DNA of 64,000 bases, taken from assembly GCF_049348705.1 (NCBI RefSeq), contig NZ_CP186485.1, positions 62,001 through 126,000 on the forward strand, given 5' to 3'. This DNA comes from Paracoxiella cheracis (GTDB lineage Bacteria; Pseudomonadota; Gammaproteobacteria; Coxiellales; Coxiellaceae). The notes beneath the pieces were generated by a model. It was given only the letters and a program-made list of their open reading frames with translations. It ran no database searches and was not told the DNA's origin. The position numbers were made by a program, and so were the translations under genes. Of the stretch, positions 1 through 8,094 are shown one piece after another. Each line of letters begins with the position of its first letter. Position 1 is the first letter of the stretch.

Positions 1-141
1 AAACACTGCGGTTGAGTTTAAAATATCAGTATTAAAAAAATGATACTCATTCCACAAGTCTTGAAGTTCTTGCATCACGTTATCGGTAGCAGGTTGCTTA
101 AATGGATGGAAAATAGGATTAACATGTATCGAAGTTTTCAA
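1..141 (-). CDS. N-terminal part of an unknown protein (runs off left edge)
   Basis: The complement of the first 141 bases is one open frame of 47 codons. It begins with a TTG at 139-141 and reads LKTSIHVNPIFHPF, then NVMQELQDLW, and continues past the window edge. An AAGAG lies a few bases upstream of the TTG on the coding strand, at ribosome-binding distance. I do not recognise the family. The start codon is an inference, since no ATG precedes the frame. Confidence 0.35.
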   Translation of the reverse strand, partial: MKTSIHVNPIFHPFKQPATDNVMQELQDLWNEYHFFNTDILNSTAVF

Positions 142-441
142 TGGTTACTCTTTTTTGTGAAGTTGACATTCTGTGTATTTTAACATTTTTGACGTAAAAA
201 AATATACGGTTTTTGCTAGTATTGAAACTTTTTGAAACTTTAGAATTTAATTAAACTCAAAAATAGGTAGTTTATAGATTGAAACATATAGTTACAAAAC
301 TTGTTTTTGTAATATGATATAATTGGCAAATTAGTAAGGGCTTTTTTTCTTTGCCACAACTGAAATGCTATTTCATTAACTAGAAACGGATCTCTTGAGG
401 TGCTTGTAGAAGAAGCGCTAGATACAATTTTTGGAAAAGTG

Positions 442-942
442 ATGGTCACTATACGTTTTAATGAATATGCAATTAGATTGAAAGGTTCGGTTCCACGGAT
501 TGGCTCAAAAGCGCCCGATTTTACACTGACAAAAGCAAATTTAGTTGATATTACACTCGAAGCAATTAATGCCCGACGTATCATATTAAATATCTTTCCG
601 AGTATAGATAGCCCAGCTTGCGCGCAATCGGCGAGAAAATTCAATGCGGCGGCTACTGAATTAGATAATGTCTATATCCTGTGCATTTCCGCAGACCTCC
701 CTTTCGCCATCAACCGATTTTGTATGGGAGAAGGTTTAACATGTGTTCAGTTTTTATCGAGTTTTCGGTACCCAAACTTTGGCAAAAATTATGGAGTAAA
801 AATTAGCAAGGGTCCTTTATCCGGACTGCTCGCAAGGTGTGTCATGGTGCTCGATGAAAATAAACACGTCATTTATAGCGAGCTTGTAAAGCAACTGGAA
901 GAAGAGCCTGATTATGAAAGACCGCTTCTTGCTTGCAATTAG
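442..942 (+). CDS. tpx: Thiol peroxidase (Tpx family)
   Basis: Peroxiredoxin of the atypical 2-Cys Tpx family, which reduces hydrogen peroxide and alkyl hydroperoxides using thioredoxin. The product is 166 residues, the usual size. FPSIDSPAC places the peroxidatic cysteine at about residue 60, and CISADLPFA...RFC places the resolving cysteine at about residue 94, close to the spacing in E. coli Tpx. The conserved LNIFPSID and DENKHVIYSELV segments are present. The frame is open further upstream to a GTG at 400, but the ATG at 442 preceded by GGAAAAG gives the family's normal N-terminus. It stands alone, with non-coding DNA on both sides. Confidence 0.92.
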   Translation: MVTIRFNEYAIRLKGSVPRIGSKAPDFTLTKANLVDITLEAINARRIILNIFPSIDSPACAQSARKFNAAATELDNVYILCISADLPFAINRFCMGEGLTCVQFLSSFRYPNFGKNYGVKISKGPLSGLLARCVMVLDENKHVIYSELVKQLEEEPDYERPLLACN

Positions 943-1171
943 CCAAAAATAAATTTTAAGGGACATTCTTAACGTTTATTTAAGATTTTTCTAGGAATTA
1001 GATATTTTGTTTCATGATAAGGCGCAGTAGAATGAGTGGTGCATTCATGGAGCGAAAAAGCAATCGCTAAAATAATTTTGCGATAATAAAACAGCCATTG
1101 TAGTTTCCGAATGCCATGTGTTCTTTCGAAACACGCATAAAATTACTCAAATATAACCACACGATTTGATG

Positions 1172-1241
1172 ATTAAGATTATTTTAATACTAAAATTTTA
1201 TGCTACTAAAATACATTTTAACGGTAAGAAATGCTTACCGT
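1172..1241 (+). promoter_or_regulatory. Possible PmrA-like box, -10 and leader hairpin in a 379-base gap
   Basis: The gap 943-1321 has no credible gene. At 1172-1191 two half-sites aTTAAgatT and tTTAAtacT are separated by 2 bases (11-bp period), resembling the Legionella/Coxiella PmrA box. A TAAAAT at 1207-1212 could be the -10. At 1221-1241 an 8-bp stem ACGGTAAG / CTTACCGT with a 5-base loop would lie in the leader of the following gene. TTAA pairs at this spacing arise by chance in AT-rich DNA, so the regulator assignment is weak; the hairpin is plain to see. Confidence 0.35.
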
Positions 1242-1321
1242 AGTTGTAACCTTAAAGCGAACAACAAAATGTTAATTGCTTTATCTTATTTTCAGCGATA
1301 AGGCTGATTTGTGAGTTGAAT

Positions 1322-2854
1322 ATGCTTCGTTCAGATGGATATACACAGATGTTGAATGATGAAAATTCAGACTCACAGCCCGATGGTAATGTAGAAAGCG
1401 CTCACGCTTTAGTGCCTGCTCCAGTTCAAGGGAGTAGTGTAGGAAGTCTATCACCCTCTGCAATTAGCGCTGTTAAATCTACAGTTAATTGGACTTTGTT
1501 CGGTGCTTTCATAGGCGCACTTTACATTCCGCAAACTTTAGCGGCTACTAGACAGATGGATCCAAAGAATGGTCGATACTGGGGGTGGTTTCCTGCACTC
1601 ATTAGCGCAACAGCAAATGGATTGTTAACGCCCTTGGTAACAAAAGACCTTTTCTCGCCTAAGTCATGGAAGCATCTTGCACTATATTGGTTTGCTCTAG
1701 TATCAACTTTTGGCCTCCTTGGCTCTCCTTTAGCATCGCCCACGGTAGCTGGAGTTGTAGAATCATTGACTATTTTACTGTGTGGAGATCATTCAATTTG
1801 TCCGGAACTACCGCGAGATAAAAGCAAAATACGTGAGCTCTTAACAAATACCGCAATGGCGGATGAAGTTTTAGGAGAGACAACATTTAAATTTATAGAA
1901 AGTACTGGCAATATTGCTCTCCTTTTACAGGGTATTTTTATGAGCATGGGTCTAATGAAGCTCATTGAAAAAATATATCCTAAAATACTAAAACTTTTTA
2001 AGAAAAATTTACCACCAGAAACGATTTGCAAAAAAATTGAGGAATGGATTGATCAGGAAGGCAATGAAGAAACAATTAAATCGGTTCTTTATATAAATGG
2101 AAATCAAGATGAAGGCTTAAACTCTCACAGGGAGATCTATGCTAAAATTTCCAAATGGAAGAGGTATCTCCCAGATGGTATTGGCAAGGCCATGCGCCAA
2201 CTGCTGTCCATAGGAGGTGCTTCATGGTTGGGCTATATTTTGTCGCCTGAAATACCTGAAGCCATATTTTACAGTAGGGAGGGGGTAGTATTGCCGCTGC
2301 CAGGATTTGGCATTAAAGAAATTGATGAGGCCTTTAGCAAGGAGGGGGTAAGTACGGCGCTAGGTATTTTTGCAAATGCATTGTTATTTGGGCCTATAAT
2401 ATATAACACATTGCCTTTACTCTATAAAAACCTGGATGCAATTTTTGATTTTAGTGAGAATTCAATTTCGTGGCGCTCCAAATTAAAAATTTTTGGACCT
2501 CTTTTTCTGACATTGCTCACATTGCTCACGGTGCTCTTTCAAGGCGATGAAGTCAATTTCTCTTTCGAGACTTGCTTGACAGCGATTGTCGCCTTAATCG
2601 CGAATTATAGTGGCATGGTATTGCCAGAAAATCTGCGTTGCTTAGTACAACAAATTAAAGGTCAACCGCCACCCTATTCATCTGATTCGGAACTGCCTGT
2701 AGCAAGAACACGTGCTATGCAGCAGTATCACAAAGGTTTATTTTTTCAACCGAAGCAAAATCAAGGTCCTTCAGAGGAACAAGCGTGTCGCGATGCTCGT
2801 GATAGATTATTGCCATCCCTGTCAATAATCGACTCGCAATACGCGACAACTTAA
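1322..2854 (+). CDS. Multi-pass membrane protein of unknown function
   Basis: Protein of 510 residues from the ATG at 1322 (a TTG two codons earlier is in frame). The N-terminal 40 residues are polar. Hydrophobic stretches follow around GAFIGALYIPQTLAA, GWFPALISATANGLL, LALYWFALVSTFGLLG, NIALLLQGIFMSMGLM, LGIFANALLFGPIIY, FGPLFLTLLTLLTVLF and CLTAIVALIANYSGMVL, so six to eight membrane segments are likely. A charged soluble region sits between roughly residues 220 and 280, and the C-terminal 60 residues are polar and proline/glutamine-rich. I do not recognise a family. No gene is operon-coupled to it. The upstream PmrA-like box and the polar tails would fit a secreted host-membrane effector, but that is speculation. 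Confidence 0.6.
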   Translation: MLRSDGYTQMLNDENSDSQPDGNVESAHALVPAPVQGSSVGSLSPSAISAVKSTVNWTLFGAFIGALYIPQTLAATRQMDPKNGRYWGWFPALISATANGLLTPLVTKDLFSPKSWKHLALYWFALVSTFGLLGSPLASPTVAGVVESLTILLCGDHSICPELPRDKSKIRELLTNTAMADEVLGETTFKFIESTGNIALLLQGIFMSMGLMKLIEKIYPKILKLFKKNLPPETICKKIEEWIDQEGNEETIKSVLYINGNQDEGLNSHREIYAKISKWKRYLPDGIGKAMRQLLSIGGASWLGYILSPEIPEAIFYSREGVVLPLPGFGIKEIDEAFSKEGVSTALGIFANALLFGPIIYNTLPLLYKNLDAIFDFSENSISWRSKLKIFGPLFLTLLTLLTVLFQGDEVNFSFETCLTAIVALIANYSGMVLPENLRCLVQQIKGQPPPYSSDSELPVARTRAMQQYHKGLFFQPKQNQGPSEEQACRDARDRLLPSLSIIDSQYATT

Positions 2855-3118
2855 ATAGCCGCGGACGTCCTCGTCGCCCGCGCTCCGCGACCTCACGGCT
2901 CGACTACGCACGGGCTCTCAAATGACTTGACGGCTCGTAAAGATTTTTTGCAGTCGCTTACGCTCGGCAAAAAATCCGAGCCTACCGCGGAATACGCGCC
3001 TTCGCTTCGCTCTCCATGGCGCGCATCGTCTGAGAGACAGAGCGAAGATTCCAGGGTAATAATAGAGAACGGAGGAACACCTGCTGCCCCCTCGTAGAAA
3101 TATTTTACCCGTTAAATA
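2855..3118. repeat. GC-rich intergenic palindromic region
   Basis: The first 190 bases are much richer in GC than the surroundings and dense in CG dinucleotides, with TCGC/GCGA-type palindromes. A perfect 10-bp stem GATTTTTTGC / GCAAAAAATC pairs 2942-2951 with 2967-2976 around a 15-base loop. A second palindromic run lies near 2995-3030 (CGCGCC...GGCGCG). No open frame fits the region. It separates the membrane gene from the convergent rsmE and could act as a terminator or be a REP-like element; no second copy was seen in this window. Confidence 0.5.
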
Positions 3119-3862
3119 CTAGGACTCGCAAAATCCCAAATCGCCGAAATGGCTTTGTAATAACGCAACGGCTGTTGCTGCAGCCGTTTCTGTGCGTAAA
3201 ATTCGCGGACCTAAAGAAAATCCTATAAAACCTGCATTTTTTGCGTTTTCAATTTCTTCTGCGCTTAATCCGCCCTCGGGACCAATGAGCACTGTGACGC
3301 GTTTTTCAATTTTAGGCAAAGCCGATAAACCCTTATTCGCATTTGGGTCACAGACAAATTTCAATCCTTCCCTTGTTCTAGAAAGCCAAGCGTCAAGCGC
3401 TTGAGCGGTTTTTAATTCGGGGATGATGCAGCGACCGGATTGTTCGCACGCAGCGATGATGACACCGTGCCAATGTGCTAAACGATTGTCGAGACGCTTG
3501 GCGGTTAATTTCACGTTACAACGTTCGGTCAATACGGGAGTGATCGAAGCCACACCCAGCTCCACTGTTTTTTGAATGGCATAATCCATTCGTTCACCTT
3601 TGGAAATGGCTTGGCCTAGCTCAATCTGAAGTGGCGATTCGGTTTCTGTGTTGTTTTTTGAAATAACATCGACAACAGCGTGTTTGCTGTCAATCGCAGC
3701 GAGTTTAGCGTTGTATTCACCACCCTCTCCATTAAAGATGACTAAATCACCACCCGTTTTGATGCGTAAAACACGTAATACATGATGGCTTGCTTTTATG
3801 TCTAAACGAATGGAAACGTTTGGTTTGAGATCGCCGTCGTAATAAACTCGAAGCGTTGACAT
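3119..3862 (-). CDS. rsmE: 16S rRNA (uracil-1498-N3)-methyltransferase
   Basis: RsmE-family SPOUT methyltransferase of 247 residues that methylates U1498 of 16S rRNA using S-adenosylmethionine. The N-terminal PUA-like part includes HHVLRVLRIKTGG. The C-terminal trefoil-knot part contains LIGPEGGLSAEEI and LGPRILRTETAAATA, the signature of the family's cofactor-binding knot. ERMDYAIQKTVELGV is also typical. It is transcribed on its own, convergent with the upstream membrane gene and divergent from the next gene. Confidence 0.93.
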   Translation of the reverse strand: MSTLRVYYDGDLKPNVSIRLDIKASHHVLRVLRIKTGGDLVIFNGEGGEYNAKLAAIDSKHAVVDVISKNNTETESPLQIELGQAISKGERMDYAIQKTVELGVASITPVLTERCNVKLTAKRLDNRLAHWHGVIIAACEQSGRCIIPELKTAQALDAWLSRTREGLKFVCDPNANKGLSALPKIEKRVTVLIGPEGGLSAEEIENAKNAGFIGFSLGPRILRTETAAATAVALLQSHFGDLGFCES

Positions 3863-3960
3863 AAAATTTCTCCATCACTTGCACAAAATCGTTGACAGTG
3901 TCATATTGTCATAGATAAATCTAAGCGAAATCAACCTTTAATGGTAGTACGGACAGCGCT

Positions 3961-4644
3961 ATGGCGGCTAACAGGATTGTGGCAGTGGTGAAATTGCTGG
4001 TGCTGGTCAGCATGATTGGCATCTGTCCTTTGGCCATCGCAAAGAGTCCAGAGAACATCGCCCTCATAAAAAAACAGCTTATTCAATATCACGATTCGGG
4101 TGAGTATTATCAAGACTTTTCCACGGTGATAAAAGAAGCGATGTATTATTTGCAGTTTCGCATTAATCAAAATAAACGCTCAAAACACCCAGAAAAACTA
4201 GCCGTCGTTTTAGCCATTGATGAGACGGCGTTGTCGAATTATGCAGACATGGTGCACTTAGGGTTTGGTGGAACCTACCAAGATATTTCGGAATTAGAAG
4301 CCGAAGGGCACGATCCGGTTATCCCTTATACTCTAACACTTTATAATTACGCCAAAGCACATGGAGTCGCTGTATTTTTTGTGACAGGTCGCAAACGCTA
4401 TCAACGTGCGGCAACGGTGCGAAATTTGGAAGTTGTTGGGTATGAGGGCTGGGCAGGGTTATTTATGGAGCCAAATAATTACAACGATAGGTCAGTAGTG
4501 CCATACAAAACGAAAGAACGTAAGAAAATCATGGCTATGGGTTACGATATCATCTTGAATATTGGTGGCCAACAGAGTGATCTTGCCGGTGGAAGCGCTG
4601 ACATGACATTTAAATTACCAAATCCGTATTACCAGGTGGGCTGA
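3961..4644 (+). CDS. Exported HAD-superfamily class B-type acid phosphatase homologue, probably inactive
   Basis: Protein of 227 residues with an N-terminal hydrophobic stretch (residues 5-27, ending AIA) that looks like a signal peptide, so a periplasmic location is likely. The body matches the HAD IIIB / plant-VSP-like acid phosphatase family: LSNY after motif I, FFVTGR (motif II, about 139-144), YKTKER (motif III, about 182-187) and SDLAGG (motif IV). Motif I normally reads DIDET, with the first Asp as nucleophile; here it is AIDET (Ala85, codon GCC at 4213). Motif IV normally reads NIGDQxSDL; here it is NIGGQQSDL (Gly203, codon GGC at 4567). Each change is one base away from an Asp codon. 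Loss of both metal-binding Asp predicts little or no phosphatase activity. Confidence 0.8.
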   Translation: MAANRIVAVVKLLVLVSMIGICPLAIAKSPENIALIKKQLIQYHDSGEYYQDFSTVIKEAMYYLQFRINQNKRSKHPEKLAVVLAIDETALSNYADMVHLGFGGTYQDISELEAEGHDPVIPYTLTLYNYAKAHGVAVFFVTGRKRYQRAATVRNLEVVGYEGWAGLFMEPNNYNDRSVVPYKTKERKKIMAMGYDIILNIGGQQSDLAGGSADMTFKLPNPYYQVG

Positions 4645-4671
4645 AGGCACACAATCCGTTATAATGCACGA

Positions 4672-6714
4672 ATGACTGTAACAGCCGAAACACAAATGCC
4701 ATTACCTTTATTCAGCACGATCAATCCTGTAGAGATTGAGCCGAGGCTCGATCATATTTTGCAAGCCAATCGACAACACGTTCAGCAGATTCTGCAACAA
4801 GGTGATCACTTTACGTGGGAGAACTTGATGCAGCCTCTGGAAGATCTTGAGGATGAACTCAATGAATTTTGGGAGCCCATCGCGCACTTAAATGCCGTAG
4901 TGAATTCACCGGAGCTGCGAGATGCTTATAATGCGTCTTTACCCAAAATCACAGAATATTACACAGAGTTAAGTCACAACCAAGAACTCTACGAAGCAAT
5001 TAGCTCCATCGGGCACGAGTTAGAATATCAACGATTAAATTCAGCGCAGCGCAAGGTGATCGATAATGAATTACGCGATTTTAAATTATCGGGTATAGCA
5101 CTGCCAGCAGCCAAAAAACAGCGCTTTGCCGAACTTTGTAAACAACTGTCGCAGTTATGCTCAAAATTTGAAGAAAATGTATTAGACGCGACGCAAGGCT
5201 GGACAAAACACATTACCGATGAAAAAAAATTGGCAGGATTGCCAGAGCATGCCATTGCTGCAGCCAAACAAACAGCCGAACAACGGCAAAAAGAAGGATG
5301 GTTGTTTACATTAGAGATTCCCTCTTACTTTGCAGTAGTTACCTATGCAGAATCACGAGCGTTTCGAGAAGAAATGTATCGCGCTTATACCACTCGGGCA
5401 TCGGATCAGGGGCCAACGGCGAAGCAGTGGGACAATACCGAAATCATGCAGGATATTTTAAAATATCGTCTTGAGTTAGCACGCTTGCTTGATTTCAATA
5501 ATTTTGCAGAATATTCCTTAGCTACGAAAATGGTGAAGCAGCCACAACAGGCGCTCGATTTCTTATATCAATTAGTCGAAGCATCCTTACCTAAGGCGCG
5601 CGAGGAGTTCACAGAACTCAGTGAGTTTGCAGCAAAAGAATTGGGTATTGCAAACTTAGAAGCTCACGACGTTATATTTGCCTCGGAAAAATTGCGCCAA
5701 CATCGCTATGCGATTTCCCAAGAAGAGTTGCGACCGTATTTTCCAGAGCCTCAGGTCTTGGAAGGTTTATTTGCCATCGTCAAGCGATTATTCAATGTGC
5801 GTATTGAAGAGCGTAAAGATGCTGATGTTTGGCATCCAGATGTGCGTTGCTTTGCGCTTTACGATGCAAAAAATGAATTACGCAGTTATTTTTACTTTGA
5901 TTTATATGCGCGCGAAAATAAACGTGGCGGTGCTTGGATGGATGATGCGCGTCCGCGGCGCCGTTTGGGCAATGGTGAACTACAACTGCCGATTGCCTGT
6001 GTCACGTGTAATTTCAATCCGCCCGTGGGTAGTGACCCTGCTCTTTTCAGCCATATTGATGTGGTTACCTTGCTGCATGAATTTGGCCATGCCTTGCAGC
6101 ACATGTTAACCAAAATCGATTATGCGGACGTGTCGGGTATCAGTGGTGTGCCGTGGGATGCGGTTGAGGTGGCTAGCCAGTTTTTAGAGAACTGGGCTTG
6201 GGAAAAAGAATCACTAGATTTATTAGCAAAACACTATAAAACAGGCGAGCCATTGCCGGATGAGCTTTATCAAAAAATGCGTAAGGCTCAGAATTTTCAG
6301 GCGGCGATTTTAATGATGCGCCAGCTTCAATTTGCCTTGTTTGATATGCGCCTACACCTTGAATTCGACTCTCGTCAGGAAAAGCAAATGCAATCCATTC
6401 TGGATGAGGTGCGTGCACAGCTTCAAGTGATTCCGGTGCCGGCGTACAATCGTTTTCAGCATTCTTTTTCACATATTTTTGCTGGGGGTTATGCAGCGGG
6501 CTACTATAGTTATAAGTGGGCCGAAGTCATGGCCAGTGATGCGTTTTCGTTGTTTGAAGAAAAAGGTATTTTTGATCAGCAAACGGCGCAATATTTTTTA
6601 ACTTATATTTTAGAGCCCGGTGGCTCCGAAGAACCGGCAAAATTATTCAAAGCTTTTCGTGGTCGCGAGCCCAAAGTTGATGCGCTGTTAAAGCACTGTG
6701 GTATTAAGGATTGA
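4672..6714 (+). CDS. prlC: Oligopeptidase A (M3 metallopeptidase)
   Basis: Cytosolic zinc oligopeptidase of 680 residues, the standard length for PrlC/OpdA, which degrades short peptides including cleaved signal peptides. The zinc motif LLHEFGHALQHM places His469, Glu470 and His473 in the active site. The third ligand Glu is expected in the WDAVEVASQFLENW segment about 28 residues later. Other family segments include RGGAWMDDARPRRR and FSHIFAGGYAAGYYSYKW. rpiA follows after 6 bases, so the two are probably co-transcribed. Confidence 0.95.
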   Translation: MTVTAETQMPLPLFSTINPVEIEPRLDHILQANRQHVQQILQQGDHFTWENLMQPLEDLEDELNEFWEPIAHLNAVVNSPELRDAYNASLPKITEYYTELSHNQELYEAISSIGHELEYQRLNSAQRKVIDNELRDFKLSGIALPAAKKQRFAELCKQLSQLCSKFEENVLDATQGWTKHITDEKKLAGLPEHAIAAAKQTAEQRQKEGWLFTLEIPSYFAVVTYAESRAFREEMYRAYTTRASDQGPTAKQWDNTEIMQDILKYRLELARLLDFNNFAEYSLATKMVKQPQQALDFLYQLVEASLPKAREEFTELSEFAAKELGIANLEAHDVIFASEKLRQHRYAISQEELRPYFPEPQVLEGLFAIVKRLFNVRIEERKDADVWHPDVRCFALYDAKNELRSYFYFDLYARENKRGGAWMDDARPRRRLGNGELQLPIACVTCNFNPPVGSDPALFSHIDVVTLLHEFGHALQHMLTKIDYADVSGISGVPWDAVEVASQFLENWAWEKESLDLLAKHYKTGEPLPDELYQKMRKAQNFQAAILMMRQLQFALFDMRLHLEFDSRQEKQMQSILDEVRAQLQVIPVPAYNRFQHSFSHIFAGGYAAGYYSYKWAEVMASDAFSLFEEKGIFDQQTAQYFLTYILEPGGSEEPAKLFKAFRGREPKVDALLKHCGIKD

Positions 6715-6720
6715 GAAATT

Positions 6721-7380
6721 ATGCCATCGCAAGATGACTTAAAAAAAGCGGCTGCCTTAGAAGCATTAAAGTTTATTAAAAATGTCGATATCGTTGGTGT
6801 TGGCACCGGCTCAACCGTGAATTTTTTTATTGAGGCTCTCGCGCAAATCAAAGGACAAATTGAGGCTTGTGTTGCGAGTTCAGAAGCTACAGAGAAAAAA
6901 TTAAAATTGCACGGCTTTTCGGTGGAACCCTTAAACAGCGTTTCTAATTTAGGAATTTACGTTGATGGTGCAGATGAGTGCAATAAACACTTATATTTAA
7001 CAAAAGGTGGTGGTGGTGCGTTGGCTCGCGAAAAAGTGATTGCTAGCGCGGCCAAACAGTTTATTTGTATTGTGGATGAATCGAAACGTGTGGATGTGTT
7101 GGGTCGTTTTCCATTACCCGTTGAGGTGATTCCGATGGCGCGCAGTTATGTAGCGCGTGAAATTGTAAAGTTAGGTGGGGATCCGGTTTATCGTGACGGC
7201 TTTGTCACAGACAATGGTAATGTCATACTTGATGTCCACAATTTAAATATTCTTGACCCTGTCCAGCTTGAAGCAACACTCAACAATATTCCAGGTGTGC
7301 TTTGCAATGGGTTGTTTGCGAAGCGACACGCCGATCGGATTGTGATTGCTTCTGAAGATGGTATTCAAATACTTTCTTAA
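6721..7380 (+). CDS. rpiA: Ribose-5-phosphate isomerase A
   Basis: Interconverts ribose-5-phosphate and ribulose-5-phosphate in the non-oxidative pentose phosphate pathway. The 219-residue length is normal. Signature segments are VGVGTGSTV (phosphate-binding loop), SSEATEKKL, YVDGADECN (catalytic Asp region), LTKGGGGALAREK and FPLPVEVIPMA. It directly follows prlC. Another pentose phosphate gene, rpe, lies at 43 kb. Confidence 0.95.
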   Translation: MPSQDDLKKAAALEALKFIKNVDIVGVGTGSTVNFFIEALAQIKGQIEACVASSEATEKKLKLHGFSVEPLNSVSNLGIYVDGADECNKHLYLTKGGGGALAREKVIASAAKQFICIVDESKRVDVLGRFPLPVEVIPMARSYVAREIVKLGGDPVYRDGFVTDNGNVILDVHNLNILDPVQLEATLNNIPGVLCNGLFAKRHADRIVIASEDGIQILS

Positions 7381-7390
7381 CTGTTTTAGG

Positions 7391-7439
7391 TGCTCCCCGA
7401 AAACACGAACCTCTTCTCGTATTGGCAAGCAATTGAAAT
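7391..7439 (-). repeat. Half copy of the ATTTCAATTGC palindrome family
   Basis: The plus strand ends in GCAATTGAAAT (7429-7439), preceded by a core containing CGAAAACACGA and TCTCGTATTGGC. In reverse complement this closely matches 24079-24130 and one half of the element at 62797-62873. No opposite terminus is recognisable toward rpiA, so it is a half element or one-ended remnant. Confidence 0.6.
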
Positions 7440-7605
7440 CGATAAAGCGTTTTATGTGTTTAAAACAATTGCGAGAGCCGCCCTTAACTATATTTTAAGG
7501 TAATGTCAGAAAATTAATTTTGCGGATAAATTCAGCTTTTTATAGAAACAATGAAAAATCAAATAGTTTCTCGAAAAACGCAGAAGCATAGAATATTCTG
7601 CGGGG

Positions 7606-7633
7606 TTGCTATTCTTGTCCTGATCAGTATAAT
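7606..7633 (+). promoter_or_regulatory. csrA promoter
   Basis: A TTGCTA (7606-7611), a 16-base spacer and a perfect TATAAT (7628-7633) make a good sigma-70 promoter about 33 bases upstream of the csrA start. The rest of the gap from 7440 shows nothing recognisable. Confidence 0.6.
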
Positions 7634-7665
7634 GGCTCGCTCCACGATAATTTAGGGAAGAGACG

Positions 7666-7863
7666 ATGTTAGTATTAACTAGGTCTGTAGGTGAGCGCTT
7701 AATCATCGGTAACGGTGAGATCACCTTAACTATTTTAGACGTTCGCGGTAACCAAGTTAGATTGGGTATCGATGCGCCGAAGGACATCTCAGTCCATCGC
7801 GAAGAAATCTATCTGCGTATTCAAGCAGAAGCTGCTACTACTGTAGAAGGTGGTCAGGAGTGA
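7666..7863 (+). CDS. csrA: Carbon storage regulator CsrA
   Basis: RNA-binding global post-transcriptional regulator of 65 residues. The sequence begins MLVLTRSVGERLIIG and contains GNQVRLGIDAPKDISVHREEIY, the canonical CsrA fold, with the RNA-contacting Arg-44 region (SVHREE). AGGGAAGAG precedes the ATG. CsrA represses translation by covering GGA motifs near start codons and is titrated by sponge RNAs; a strong candidate sponge lies at 27413-27572. In Legionella-like bacteria this circuit controls the switch between replication and transmission. Several CsrA paralogues are common in such genomes, and which one this is cannot be told from the window. Confidence 0.96.
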   Translation: MLVLTRSVGERLIIGNGEITLTILDVRGNQVRLGIDAPKDISVHREEIYLRIQAEAATTVEGGQE

Positions 7864-7920
7864 TTTCGTCTGCTTTGTATCTCCTTGTTATTTAAGGAAA
7901 TATATCTCTATGGGGCAATT

Positions 7921-7974
7921 TCTTAACTTTTTCTTAACTTTTTCTTAAGGATATTTGACTCGAAATCGAGTATA
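7921..7974 (+). promoter_or_regulatory. Three phased CTTAA repeats (PmrA-box-like) plus -10
   Basis: TCTTAA occurs at 7921, 7932 and 7943, exactly 11 bp apart, with CTTTTT/CTTTTTC between. This is the direct-repeat pattern of the PmrA response-regulator box in Legionella and Coxiella (CTTAA half-sites, 11-bp period). A TATACT -10 lies at 7969-7974, and no -35 at normal spacing is seen, as expected of an activator-dependent promoter. A CTCGA-AA-TCGAG palindrome (7957-7968) abuts the -10. The downstream leader can pair AACGCC (from 7989) with GGCGTT about 30 bases later. Confidence 0.6.
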
Positions 7975-8094
7975 CTGCCTACCAGGTATAACGCCGTTAT
8001 GGGCCTCTATCTGGGTTCAAGGCGTTGCTTGAATAAGGGAGTATTTGTCTCCTTTGCTTGAGGTTTCGTCTTTTAATATTCCTTGGGAGTCATT

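Noticed and set aside
968..987. Pair of TTAA half-sites at 11-bp period after tpx, resembling a PmrA box
   Set aside because: No convincing -10 at the right distance and no gene closely downstream; such pairs are expected by chance in AT-rich gaps.
5678..6109. 143-codon frame inside prlC
   Set aside because: Overlaps the conserved metallopeptidase in another frame; no ribosome-binding site or family features.
7980..8040. Possible tRNA (GGGTTCAAGGC resembles a T-arm)
   Set aside because: No cloverleaf can be closed: the AACGCC/GGCGTT stem encloses it without D or anticodon arms. Treated as leader structure.
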